Source of the DNA: Bacillota bacterium
Lineage (GTDB): Bacteria > Bacillota > SHA-98 > Ch115 > JABLXJ01
Length of the DNA: 64,000 nt
Reading direction: 5' to 3'
Assembly (NCBI GenBank): GCA_013178125.1
Contig: JABLXJ010000004.1
Span: forward strand, 1-64,000
The position numbers and the translations under genes are program-made. Numbering within the stretch: the stretch's first letter is position 1; each line of letters opens with the position of its first letter. Shown here in pieces: positions 1 to 8,015 of the stretch. The notes under the pieces are model-generated. The model saw nothing but the letters and a program-made list of their open reading frames with translations. It did no database searches and was not told the DNA's origin.

Positions 1-11
1 GATCAGGGTAG

Positions 12-300
12 ACCTCGAGGTCAAGTACCCATACTGTATCCTGGTTTCAAACGGCTGCCTACAATGAGACTGAGGCTTTCCAAAAGGACAAGGCGATCCG
101 CGCCAGGATAGAGCCGAAGTTTGGCGAGGCAAAGAGATCTCACGGCATGGCGAGAGCCCTCTACCGGTGTGTTGAGAAGGTGGACCTCCAGGTACGCCTA
201 ACGGCAATCGCTTTGAACATAAAGCGCATCTTCACGCTGCTCAAGGAGCTGAAGGCTTCGGCACTTGCAGAGCCTATAGCAGCTTGGAATACTCGGGCTA
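12..300 (+). pseudogene. C-terminal remnant of a DDE transposase (IS1182-like)
   Basis: The frame open from about base 12 to a stop at 390-392 encodes, at about 75-275, residues IEPKFGEAKR, then SHGMARALYR, then a stretch ending LTAIALNIKRIF. This matches the C-terminal end of IS1182-type transposases (Arg-x-x-Ile-Glu-Pro-x-Phe-Gly-Glu-Ala-Lys, then His-Gly and an Asn-Leu-Lys-Arg-like ending). A stop codon at 9-11 in the same frame and the window edge remove the catalytic core, so this is a fragment or a frameshifted copy. It has no start codon with a ribosome site. The family call rests on pattern memory only; the residues after about 280 do not look like transposase. Confidence 0.6.
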
Positions 301-632
301 ACAGGCATCAAATCCCCCATATTGTGGGGTTATATGGAGATTATGGCATTATCTCGTTTATCAAGGTGCGATTTGTGCTCCCATCTAATTAGGAGAAATC
401 AACGGTCTCAGGAATACGCACTTAGCTTTGGGACATGGGCAGGACCTCATCGTAATCCCCTGTGCGGTCAGGTCATTCTCGGGGCAAGTCAATATCAGAA
501 AACATGACATGAAATTTGACAGCCGTAGGCTCTACGGCTATTATTTTATGTGGGCCGGGATACCGACCTCTGGTGATAATCTAGTGATAATATAGATCGG
601 GCATGGATTGGATATGAATCGGGGGAAGGTGT
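300..632. other. Intergenic stretch between IS remnant and nadE
   Basis: No convincing gene is present. At 311-330 there is a short hairpin, CCCCATATTGTGGGG. At 521-549 there is a terminator-like hairpin (listed separately). At about 571-596 the motif TGGTGATAATCTAGTGATAATA holds two tandem GTGATAAT units just upstream of nadE; either could act as a -10 element but no good -35 is seen. Confidence 0.4.
521..549. terminator. Hairpin terminator upstream of nadE
   Basis: AGCCGTAG (521-528) pairs perfectly with CTACGGCT (532-539) across a 3-base loop and is followed by ATTATTTTAT. This is a compact factor-independent terminator for transcription entering from the left. Confidence 0.6.
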
Positions 633-2447
633 ATGGGCGGTTTCCGCGTTGCCATAGCCCAGATGAATCCGATAGTTGGAGATATCGAGTATAACGCGTC
701 GAAGATCCTGGATGCCCTAGATAGGGTCAGGAGGTGGAGGCCGCATCTTGTGGTCTTTCCGGAGCTTGCGTTGACTGGCTATCCCCCGGAGGACCTGCTT
801 CTCAAGCCGAGGTTCATCGAGGAGACTGAGCGGGGTGTGCAGGATATCGCCGCCGCAACCAGGGAGCACGATGCCATCATAGTCCTCGGCTCCGTGGACA
901 AACAGGATGATATCTTTAATGCCGCCTGTGTGATCCACCGGGGCGTGATATGCGGGGCCTACCATAAATCATACCTGCCCAATTACGGGGTATTTGACGA
1001 GGATAGGTATTTTGGTGCGGGGACCAGGCCCATGGTGGTAAAGGCCGGACAGGTTACATTCGGCCTTTCTATATGCGAGGACATATGGTACCCCGGGGGA
1101 CCCATAGCCTGGGAAGCGGGCACCGGCGGGGCCGAGATAATAGTCAACCTTTCTGCCTCCCCCTACCATATGGGGAAAAGCGGACAAAGGGAGAGGATGT
1201 TGCGCACTCGTGCCCAGGACCATGCAGTCATAGTTGTCTTTGCAAATATGGTCGGGGGCCAGGATGAGCTCGTCTTTGACGGCAACAGCCTCATAATCGA
1301 CGAGCGGGGAGAGGTGGTGGCCAGGGGTAAGCCGTTTGAGGAAGACCTGGTAGTTGCCGATGTCTTCCCATCCAGGGTGTTCTCGAGGAGGCTCCACGAT
1401 CCCAGGCGCCGCAAACTATCGAAAGATGCTGGAGGGAACGGGGGGATCCTGGAGGCCCTGGACACCGTGGCCCTTGACCTCGATGCCGGTGCCAGTGCCG
1501 ATGCTAACGTCAGCGCTGTCACCACTGCTGATGCTAGTGACCGGCCGGATGGCGACCAACCCAATAGCGGGGCATTTGGCTACGGCGGAGCAGACCCTGA
1601 CCCCATAGGTGAGGTCTATCAGGCGCTCTCGCTCGGGCTCCGGGATTATGTCAGGAAAAATGGATTCAAGCGGGTGGTGATCGGGTTGAGCGGCGGGATA
1701 GATTCGGCGCTCACCGCCACCATCGCCGCCGATGCCCTTGGTAGAGAGGATGTTGTGGGCGTCTCCATGCCCTCGCGCTTCACCGAAGACATAAGTATAA
1801 GGGATGCCAGGGCGCTATCAGCCGCTTTAGGGATCGAATTTCGGGTCATACCCATCGAGCCGGTTTTCAAGGCCTACCTTGGATCCCTCGGGGCGGCATT
1901 CGGCGATCTCCCCTTCGGGGTGGCCGAGGAGAACCTCCAGGCCCGGATCCGCGGGAATATACTCATGGCGCTTTCCAATAAATTCGGGTGGCTTGTTGTC
2001 ACGACCGGCAACAAGAGCGAGATGAGCGTGGGCTACGCAACGCTTTACGGGGACATGGCCGGCGGTTTTGCCCTTCTGAAGGATGTCCCGAAGACCCTGG
2101 TTTACAAGCTCGCACACTACAGGAACGCGCGCGGGCCCAGCCCCATAATCCCTGAAAGCATCATCCTGCGTCCACCCACAGCGGAGCTGCGACCGAATCA
2201 GAAGGATACAGATTCCCTCCCGCCCTACGAGTTGCTCGACCCTATAATCCAGGCCCATGTCGAGGAGGACATCGATGCCCCGTCCCTTGTGTCGATGGGG
2301 TACCCTGAAGATGTGGTGTGCAAGGTGGTGAACCTGGTCGCAAGGAGCGAGTACAAGCGCCGGCAGGCCCCACCCGGGGTGAAGATTACCCCGCGCGCCT
2401 TCGGGCGCGACAGGAGGTTCCCTATCACGAATCATTTCGCGGAGTAG
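633..2447 (+). CDS. nadE: Glutamine-dependent NAD+ synthase
   Basis: The 604-residue protein makes NAD+ from deamido-NAD+, ATP and glutamine in the cytoplasm, the last step of NAD synthesis. Residues 1-260 form a nitrilase-type glutaminase with the expected triad Glu44 (FPEL), Lys112 (HKSYLPNYG) and Cys148 (SICED). The C-terminal half is the ammonia-dependent synthetase with the ATP pyrophosphatase loop SGGIDSA at 353-359. Length fits the two-domain family once a linker of about 60 residues (about 265-325, rich in Ala, Asp and Ser) is allowed for; this linker looks like a low-complexity expansion. The ATG lies behind GGGGGAAGG. It stands alone between two hairpin terminators. Confidence 0.95.
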   Translation: MGGFRVAIAQMNPIVGDIEYNASKILDALDRVRRWRPHLVVFPELALTGYPPEDLLLKPRFIEETERGVQDIAAATREHDAIIVLGSVDKQDDIFNAACVIHRGVICGAYHKSYLPNYGVFDEDRYFGAGTRPMVVKAGQVTFGLSICEDIWYPGGPIAWEAGTGGAEIIVNLSASPYHMGKSGQRERMLRTRAQDHAVIVVFANMVGGQDELVFDGNSLIIDERGEVVARGKPFEEDLVVADVFPSRVFSRRLHDPRRRKLSKDAGGNGGILEALDTVALDLDAGASADANVSAVTTADASDRPDGDQPNSGAFGYGGADPDPIGEVYQALSLGLRDYVRKNGFKRVVIGLSGGIDSALTATIAADALGREDVVGVSMPSRFTEDISIRDARALSAALGIEFRVIPIEPVFKAYLGSLGAAFGDLPFGVAEENLQARIRGNILMALSNKFGWLVVTTGNKSEMSVGYATLYGDMAGGFALLKDVPKTLVYKLAHYRNARGPSPIIPESIILRPPTAELRPNQKDTDSLPPYELLDPIIQAHVEEDIDAPSLVSMGYPEDVVCKVVNLVARSEYKRRQAPPGVKITPRAFGRDRRFPITNHFAE

Positions 2448-2469
2448 CTGGACATGGCCCTGATGAAAA

Positions 2470-2505
2470 GCCACCCGGGCTATCCAGGCGCCCGGGCGGC
2501 TTGCT
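2470..2505 (+). terminator. Probable terminator after nadE
   Basis: GCCACCCGGGC (2470-2480) pairs with GCCCGGGCGGC (2490-2500) with one mismatch across a 9-base loop, 22 bases after the nadE stop. Only a weak T run (TTGCTTC) follows, so efficiency is uncertain. Confidence 0.45.
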
Positions 2506-2648
2506 TCACCCTCCGATATATATGCCATCCTCAATTGCTTACGAAGGCACGGGTTCCGCGCTGGTTGTTACTCCCTGTCCAGGGTGGTATATTCAGGGCG
2601 GTGCTATTCCATCACGCAGCGGCTGCCGGTGAAGATCGGCACGTATCT

Positions 2649-3053
2649 CTATAACCCGCCTATCATGACCGACTTCATGAATTCAAATATCTTTGCATGC
2701 TCCATCTCATCCTTTTGTATACAGAGGATATGCTCTCGAATATCGAGGTTCGGGGACATGTCCGCGAGCTCCGCGTAAAACCTGATAGCATCGAGCTCTC
2801 CGGCTATCGCCGCATTCAGCCCCTCGGTGAACGATCCTGCGGTTACGCCCTCGTCTGGTCCTGGTGGCCCTGAGGCCATTGACATCGCAAGAAATGAGGA
2901 GAACATGTGTGCATGATGGAGTTCATCGTCGCGGATGCATCTGATCCGGGCCGCAAAGGCGGCTAGCGGCGCCATGTCCGCGAGCTGGGCGTACATCCTG
3001 GCCGCCGCAGTCTCATCGTTTATAGCCTTGCGGACACCCTCAGCAAAGGTCAT
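2649..3053 (-). CDS. Small ferritin-like (rubrerythrin-type) diiron protein
   Basis: The 134-residue protein has two halves with the same layout. Each has a Glu in a first helix (DETAAARMY; GELDAIRFY) and an E-x-x-H in a second helix (DDELHHAH; KDEMEHAK), which together give the carboxylate and His ligands of a ferritin-like di-iron site in a four-helix bundle. Such proteins detoxify peroxide or handle iron in anaerobes; the exact activity here is unknown. It lacks a rubredoxin domain. The start is chosen at the ATG at 3053 (MTFAEGV) behind AGGAGG; a GTG 9 bases upstream (3062) sits closer to the same site and is an alternative. It is transcribed leftward, as is the zinc ribbon gene upstream. 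Confidence 0.75.
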   Translation of the reverse strand: MTFAEGVRKAINDETAAARMYAQLADMAPLAAFAARIRCIRDDELHHAHMFSSFLAMSMASGPPGPDEGVTAGSFTEGLNAAIAGELDAIRFYAELADMSPNLDIREHILCIQKDEMEHAKIFEFMKSVMIGGL

Positions 3054-3205
3054 GGAAATCACCCTTTCCTCCTTTTTGTGAGCCTGTGATCCGGGTCTTT
3101 GGGGGGGTGGGGGTAGTCGGGGCATATGGGCTTACCCCTCTATGATCATGATATGCCGGAGGTCGCGAGGGTGTCCGCGTGTCCTCGATTTTGCCCCTTA
3201 TTCTG

Positions 3206-3382
3206 CTACTGTAGCTTCAGGAAGGTTAGGAGCTTGTCAGCCGCTGACCCGGACTTTACGCCCTTTTGAGCCGCCTTCCGGGGCCCTGCTGCAGCCTTTT
3301 TCCTAAGCTCGCCGCCGCAGTGGGGGCAGTAATGTTCCCAGCTGGCTACCTGTTTTCTGCAATCCGGGCATATTTCATACAT
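3206..3382 (-). CDS. Small zinc ribbon protein
   Basis: The 58-residue protein starts MYEICPDC and has two Cys pairs, CPDC and CPHC, 16 residues apart, a classic zinc ribbon. The remainder is Lys/Ala rich and basic. The ATG at 3382 lies 11 bases after AAGGAGG; the GTG twelve bases upstream would be too close to that site. Function is unknown. It may be co-transcribed with the ferritin-like gene downstream. Confidence 0.7.
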   Translation of the reverse strand: MYEICPDCRKQVASWEHYCPHCGGELRKKAAAGPRKAAQKGVKSGSAADKLLTFLKLQ

Positions 3383-3394
3383 TTTGGATGTCAC

Positions 3395-4163
3395 CTCCTT
3401 ACACTCTTCCTCATCCCTTTCCCATTGGTTTCTCTGATTCCTATTCTTCTTATCGGATATCTTGGTATCCTATCCTGGTATCCTACCGCGATATCCTATC
3501 TGAGGCCTCTCTGACCTCCGCTCATATAGTATCCCATTTATCCGGTATATTTGTAAAGTATTGGTAAATTCAATGTTAAACCTTCAATATGCGGTTTGGT
3601 ATGGGGTGGGGGTCAGGTATGGGGTTCGATGTTGAAATCTATCGCTGAATCATATATTTTAACGAAAATTGAATAAAGGTTTATAAACACGCAACATGTC
3701 CGCGGTATGTTTCTAACGTGAAATATGGACGAGAGCCGCCCACCAGGGGCCTAAGTGCAGGTTTTTACTCTATGCCAGTCTGCCAGTCTGCAGGGTGTCT
3801 TGGAGGAAATCCATGCGAAAGCGGAGGGTGTTATGGCTATGCGCAGTCCCACAACCTACAGCCCCATCATCGGTAGCTCTACCACACTCGATGCCCTGCG
3901 CAGCTTTGTGAGGCGCATCAGAGGCGGGCATATTAGAGGCCCTAAATGAACCCGGCCAGAGAGCACCTTACCACGAGTTCCTACGGAATGTTGCGGAGCT
4001 CAAGGCCTATGTCAAGAGTATGGAGGGGAGCAATTATGCGGAGGAGCGCAGGCGCACCCGCGTTTCATGAAACCGCCTCCCGTCATAAACAGCATTGCTC
4101 CGTCATAAATAGCATTGTATCCTGAGCACAGGTTCTTGGCATCCTGAGCGCAGGTTCTTGGTT
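3395..4163. other. Decayed intergenic region with short tandem duplications
   Basis: No intact gene is supported. The part at 3540-3720 is AT-rich compared with its surroundings. An open frame at 3755-3949 encodes YSPIIGSS and DALRSFVRRI, faintly like the start of a sigma-54 activator AAA domain, and another frame at about 3960-4071 reads YHEFLRNVAELKAYVKSMEG; neither has a ribosome site or a family I can confirm. Two tandem duplications are clear: CGTCATAAAYAGCATTG at 4081-4097 and 4101-4117, and TCCTGAGCRCAGGTTCTTGG at 4120-4139 and 4142-4161. The region looks like worn gene debris. Confidence 0.4.
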
Positions 4164-4262
4164 TCATAATATCCTCGCGGCTATCTCCGCAAGCTCCGAG
4201 CGTTCTCCCTTCGTTAGGGTCACGTGGCCGGCTATCGGATCGCACTTGACGGGGTCCTGCAG
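4164..4262 (-). pseudogene. C-terminal remnant of a PIN-PhoH (YlaK-type) ATPase
   Basis: Read on the minus strand from about 4262 to a TGA at 4164-4166, the frame gives LQDPVKCDPIAGHVTLTKGE followed by RSELAEIAARIL. This closely resembles the extreme C-terminus of PhoH2/YlaK-type proteins (GHVTL-x-KGERSELAELAA-x-LL). The reading frame upstream stays open but loses all resemblance, and no Walker motifs are present nearby, so only the tail survives. A complete phoH of the other (YqfE) type lies at 52676-53653 and is not the source. Identification is from motif memory. Confidence 0.6.
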
Positions 4263-4343
4263 AACGTGGAAACGTGGAAAACCCTCTTCCAATTTAAAAC
4301 ATGATGGAGTATAATTACGAAAAGAGGGATGGGGTGCGCTGCC

Positions 4344-4395
4344 TCTCGCCTTTGCGGCCTGGCATTGGGGGCGGGATTTTTTGTTTGATTTTTAT
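4344..4395 (+). promoter_or_regulatory. Possible transcription attenuator before leuS
   Basis: TCTCGCC (4344-4350) can pair with GGCGGGA (4370-4376), followed by TTTTTTGTTTGATTTTT, about 95 bases before the leuS start. This resembles a leader terminator. AGGGATGGGGTGCG at 4324-4337 recalls a degenerate T-box (AGGGTGGNACCGCG), but the match is poor and I cannot call a T-box. Confidence 0.3.
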
Positions 4396-4488
4396 CTCTG
4401 TTTGCTTTTCGTTTGGTAGTGATGCACCTATATGGTATGTGGCGAGCCTATGCGGCATATCGCGAGGTTATGTTGCGAGGTGAAGGGG

Positions 4489-6984
4489 ATGGAAGATAGA
4501 TACCCTTTTAAGGATATTGAATCAAAATGGCAGGAGATTTGGGCGAAAGAGGGCTTCTACAGGGTCGAGGCCGGGGGGGGCCGTCCGAAATACTACTGTC
4601 TCGAGATGTTTCCCTACCCATCAGGGGCGCTCCACATGGGCCACATGCGCAACTACGCGATCGGGGACGTTATCGCGAGATTCAAGAGGATGCGCGGCTA
4701 CAATGTGCTACACCCCATGGGCTGGGATGCGTTCGGGCTGCCCGCTGAGAACGCAGCCATAAAGCACGGGATTCCCCCTGCGAAATGGACCTGGAGCAAT
4801 ATAGATCGCATGAGGGGCCAGATGAAGAGCCTGGGCCTGAGCTATGATTGGGACAGGGAGGTCGCCTCGTGCCACCCCAGCTATTACAAGTGGACGCAGT
4901 GGCTTTTCCTCCAGTTGTATAAGAACGGCCTTGCCTATAAGAAGAAGGCCGCGGTGAACTGGTGCCCGTCCTGCGCGACGGTCCTCGCAAATGAGCAGGT
5001 TGTTGATGGCGCGTGCGAGCGCTGCGACACCCCGGTGACCAAACGCGACCTCGAGCAGTGGTTTTTCAAGATCACGGATTATGCGGACCGGCTCCTGAAA
5101 AACCTGGGGAGGCTCGAGGGCTGGCCTGACAAGGTCAAGATAATGCAGGAGAACTGGATCGGCCGCAGCGAAGGCGTGGAGATCACATTTACGGTGAAAG
5201 AGACCGGCGACAGGCTGCCGGTATACACGACGAGGCAGGATACGATCTTCGGTGTAACATACATGGTCCTTGCGCCCGAGCACCCCGTGGTAGAGAAGGT
5301 TATAGCCGGGAGCCCGAGGGAGACGGAGCTGAGAGACTTTATAGAAGAGGTCAGGCGCCAGAGCGAGATAGTGCGCACGTCGACCGAGGCCGAGAAGCGC
5401 GGCATGTTTACGGGCGCACATGCGATAAACCCGATGAATGGCGAGGAGGTCCCCATCTGGATCGCCAATTATGTGCTCATGGAATATGGGACCGGGGCCG
5501 TGATGGGCGTGCCCGCTCATGACCAGCGTGACTTCGAGTTTGCGAAGAAGTATGGGCTGCCGGTCAGGGTCGTCATCGAGCCGCCCGGCGGACACCTGGA
5601 TGCGGCGACTATGGGCGAGGCCTATGCTGAGCCTGGGGTCATGGTCAATTCGCCTGGCTTTGATGGCCTGGATAGCACGGTCGGGCGCGACAGGATTGCG
5701 GGCTTCATGGAGGAACGGGGAATCGGGAGGCGGAAGGTGAATTACAGGCTCCGAGACTGGCTCATTTCGCGCCAGCGCTACTGGGGCGCGCCGATACCGG
5801 TCGTCTATTGCGAGAAATGCGGGACCGTCCCCGTGCCGGAGGAGGACCTTCCTGTGCTCCTGCCGCTCGACGTGGAGTTTGAACCGACGGGCCAGTCGCC
5901 CCTGACCAAGTCCAGGGAGTTTGTGGAGACGACATGCCCTGTGTGCGGGGGGCCGGCTGAGCGCGAGACCGAGACGATGGACACGTTTGTGTGCTCGTCG
6001 TGGTATTTCCTGCGCTACACTTGCCCGAGGTGCACGGATGCGCCATTCAAGAGGGAGACGGTGGATTACTGGATGCCTGTGGACCAGTATATCGGGGGTG
6101 TTGAGCACGCGATACTCCACCTCATGTACGCCAGGTTCTTCACGATGGTCCTCCACGATCTCGGCCTCGTGGGGGTGGAGGAGCCGTTCACGAACCTCCT
6201 GACACAGGGGATGGTGCTCAAGGAAGGCGCCAAGATGTCCAAGTCCAAGGGCAATGTGGTCGACCCGGAGTATATCCTCGACAAGTACGGGGCCGATACG
6301 GCAAGGCTCTTTATATTGTTCGCCTCGCCGCCTGAGCGGGACCTGGAATGGAGCGACCAGGGGATCGAGGGCTCGCACCGCTTTCTCAACAGGGTGTGGC
6401 GGCTCGTCCAGGAGCTTTCGGATTCCATACGCGGGCTCGATGGGCAGGGGCTTGATGGGGCGGCCCTCACTAGGGACGAGAAGGCGCTGCGCCGGCAGGT
6501 ACACATGACAATAAAGAAGGTCACCGACGATATCGAAGGCAGGTTCAACTTCAATACCGCCATAAGCTCCGTCATGGAGCTCGTGAACGCAATGTATCAG
6601 TTCAAGGACAGGGCGGCTGCGGCTGACGAGCCGCACGGGCTGGCCGTGATGAAGGAAGCCTGCGAGGTCATACTCCTGCTGCTTGCGCCCTTTGCCCCCC
6701 ATATCTCGGAGGAGCTGTGGCGGCGCATAGGCAAGACGGGAAGCATCCACAGGGAGGCCTGGCCCGAGTTCGATCCCGAGGCGATCAAGGTCGACGAGGT
6801 GACTATCGTAATCCAGGTTAATGGAAAGGTGCGGGACAGGATCACGATCCCGTCCGAGATGGATGAAGAGGAGCTGAGGGAGGTCGCCCTGAAGCAGGAC
6901 AGGGCCAGGGCCTTCATAGGTGAGAAGGGGGTGCGGGATGTATTTGTCGTGCCCCGGAAGCTGGTCAATATAGTGACGAATTAG
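4489..6984 (+). CDS. leuS: Leucyl-tRNA synthetase
   Basis: The 831-residue enzyme charges tRNA-Leu. It has the class I signatures HMGH at about residue 48 and KMSKS at about 582, a Zn-type Cys cluster (CPSC...CERC at about 165-185) in the inserted domain, and an editing (CP1) domain in the middle carrying the TTRQDTIFG motif. The C-terminal part [15 protein letters not shown] is typical of bacterial LeuRS. The start is the ATG of [11 protein letters not shown] at 4489, directly behind GAGGTGAAGGGG; an upstream in-frame ATG at 4432 would add 19 residues not seen in the family. A strong terminator follows. Confidence 0.97.
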   Translation: MEDRYPFKDIESKWQEIWAKEGFYRVEAGGGRPKYYCLEMFPYPSGALHMGHMRNYAIGDVIARFKRMRGYNVLHPMGWDAFGLPAENAAIKHGIPPAKWTWSNIDRMRGQMKSLGLSYDWDREVASCHPSYYKWTQWLFLQLYKNGLAYKKKAAVNWCPSCATVLANEQVVDGACERCDTPVTKRDLEQWFFKITDYADRLLKNLGRLEGWPDKVKIMQENWIGRSEGVEITFTVKETGDRLPVYTTRQDTIFGVTYMVLAPEHPVVEKVIAGSPRETELRDFIEEVRRQSEIVRTSTEAEKRGMFTGAHAINPMNGEEVPIWIANYVLMEYGTGAVMGVPAHDQRDFEFAKKYGLPVRVVIEPPGGHLDAATMGEAYAEPGVMVNSPGFDGLDSTVGRDRIAGFMEERGIGRRKVNYRLRDWLISRQRYWGAPIPVVYCEKCGTVPVPEEDLPVLLPLDVEFEPTGQSPLTKSREFVETTCPVCGGPAERETETMDTFVCSSWYFLRYTCPRCTDAPFKRETVDYWMPVDQYIGGVEHAILHLMYARFFTMVLHDLGLVGVEEPFTNLLTQGMVLKEGAKMSKSKGNVVDPEYILDKYGADTARLFILFASPPERDLEWSDQGIEGSHRFLNRVWRLVQELSDSIRGLDGQGLDGAALTRDEKALRRQVHMTIKKVTDDIEGRFNFNTAISSVMELVNAMYQFKDRAAAADEPHGLAVMKEACEVILLLLAPFAPHISEELWRRIGKTGSIHREAWPEFDPEAIKVDEVTIVIQVNGKVRDRITIPSEMDEEELREVALKQDRARAFIGEKGVRDVFVVPRKLVNIVTN

Positions 6985-7000
6985 ATAGCTGACGGAAGGG

Positions 7001-7062
7001 AATTCAAAATCCCGCCCGGGGAGGGGAAGCTCCGCTCTGGGCGGGATTTTGTTTTGAATTTC
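7001..7062 (+). terminator. Strong terminator after leuS
   Basis: AAAATCCCGCCC (7006-7017) pairs with GGGCGGGATTTT (7039-7050); the outer bases AATTC...GAATT extend the symmetry to 7001-7060. The downstream arm ends in T-rich sequence, and the mirrored A-rich upstream arm means it could work in both directions. Confidence 0.85.
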
Positions 7063-7247
7063 ACTGTTTTAGGCTTTACTTCGGGTTGATACCTTGAGTT
7101 GGTTTCAAAATCATGCTTTTGGGTGGTATGGAAATAAAAGGGTAAGGCCCCAGCCGCGTCGAAAGGAATAGCCATAAGTAAACAAGTAAGAATGGACGGC
7201 CATAAGAATGTGGCTACGGAAATCCGGAGGGCTGGAGGCGATATTCT

Positions 7248-8015
7248 ATGATTGATTTCACGCGGCGCCAGAGATACGCACTGATGGTGCTCTTGGTCGC
7301 CTTCTGGTCTGGCTGCGGTATCATTGTATGGAAGCGTTTATCGGTGCCGCCGGTGTCGCTTGAAGGTATACAAGGGGCGCAGGTGGCGCAGGTCCGGGCG
7401 GTGTCAGACCAGCGCCCGGGCGATGCGCGCCCGCGCCGGGAGGACGGGCGCGAGCCGGGTGCCGCGGTCGAAGCTGGCGGGACAACGGGAGGATCGGGGA
7501 ACGCGGCGGGAGAAGTGGGAAACATGGCAACAGGAGCGGGAAGCGAGGCTCAGGAGGGGAGGGCGCAGGGCATTGCTGTCCATGTGTGCGGCGCCGTCCG
7601 CGCGCCGGGGGTTTACAGGCTCCCCGAGGATTCGCGCGTGGATGATTGCGTTAAGGCCGCCGGAGGCCCCCTGGCAAAGGCCGCTCTTGATGCGGTGAAT
7701 CTCGCGGCCCGGGTCAGGGACGGGCAGCAGGTCTATATCCCATTCCAACCCGATCCGGCCAGGCTCGAGCGGGCCGGCCTGTCCTCGTCCCCTGCGGCTC
7801 CTGCGGGGCCCGCGGGCGCGGGGCGAGTAAACATAAATATGTGTTCTGTTAACGAGCTCGAGGGTCTCCCCGGCATAGGCCCGGAGCTTGCCCGCAGGAT
7901 ACTTGAAACGCGGGAATCGCGGGGAGGCTTTCAAACCGTTGAGGATTTGCTCGAGGTTCCCGGGATAGGCGAGAAAAAACTTGAAGCCATAAGGGGTCTC
8001 GTGAGCATCCAATGA
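7248..8015 (+). CDS. comEA: ComEA competence DNA-binding protein
   Basis: The 255-residue membrane-anchored protein binds incoming double-stranded DNA during natural transformation and passes it to ComEC. A membrane segment lies at about residues 10-28 (YALMVLLVAFWSG). A Gly/Ala/Glu-rich linker follows, then an SLBB-like domain (VHVCGAVRAPGVYRLP, about 107-165), then tandem helix-hairpin-helix motifs (LEGLPGIGPELARRIL and LLEVPGIGEKKLEAI) at the C-terminus, the DNA-binding part. Its TGA overlaps the ATG of comEC in ATGA, so the two are translationally coupled. The ATG follows GGAGGGCTGGAGG. Confidence 0.93.
   Translation: MIDFTRRQRYALMVLLVAFWSGCGIIVWKRLSVPPVSLEGIQGAQVAQVRAVSDQRPGDARPRREDGREPGAAVEAGGTTGGSGNAAGEVGNMATGAGSEAQEGRAQGIAVHVCGAVRAPGVYRLPEDSRVDDCVKAAGGPLAKAALDAVNLAARVRDGQQVYIPFQPDPARLERAGLSSSPAAPAGPAGAGRVNINMCSVNELEGLPGIGPELARRILETRESRGGFQTVEDLLEVPGIGEKKLEAIRGLVSIQ

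Noticed and set aside
3842-3949. Sigma-54 activator remnant (PIIGSS, LRSFVRRI)
   Set aside because: The match is too short, lacks Walker motifs, and could be chance; noted only within the decayed region.
4324-4340. T-box riboswitch before leuS
   Set aside because: The core AGGGTGGNACCGCG is not present; only a loose partial match, kept as a possible attenuator.
4708-6750. 680-codon open frame antisense to leuS
   Set aside because: It mirrors the codon bias of a GC-rich gene; leuS has clear family motifs and this frame has none.
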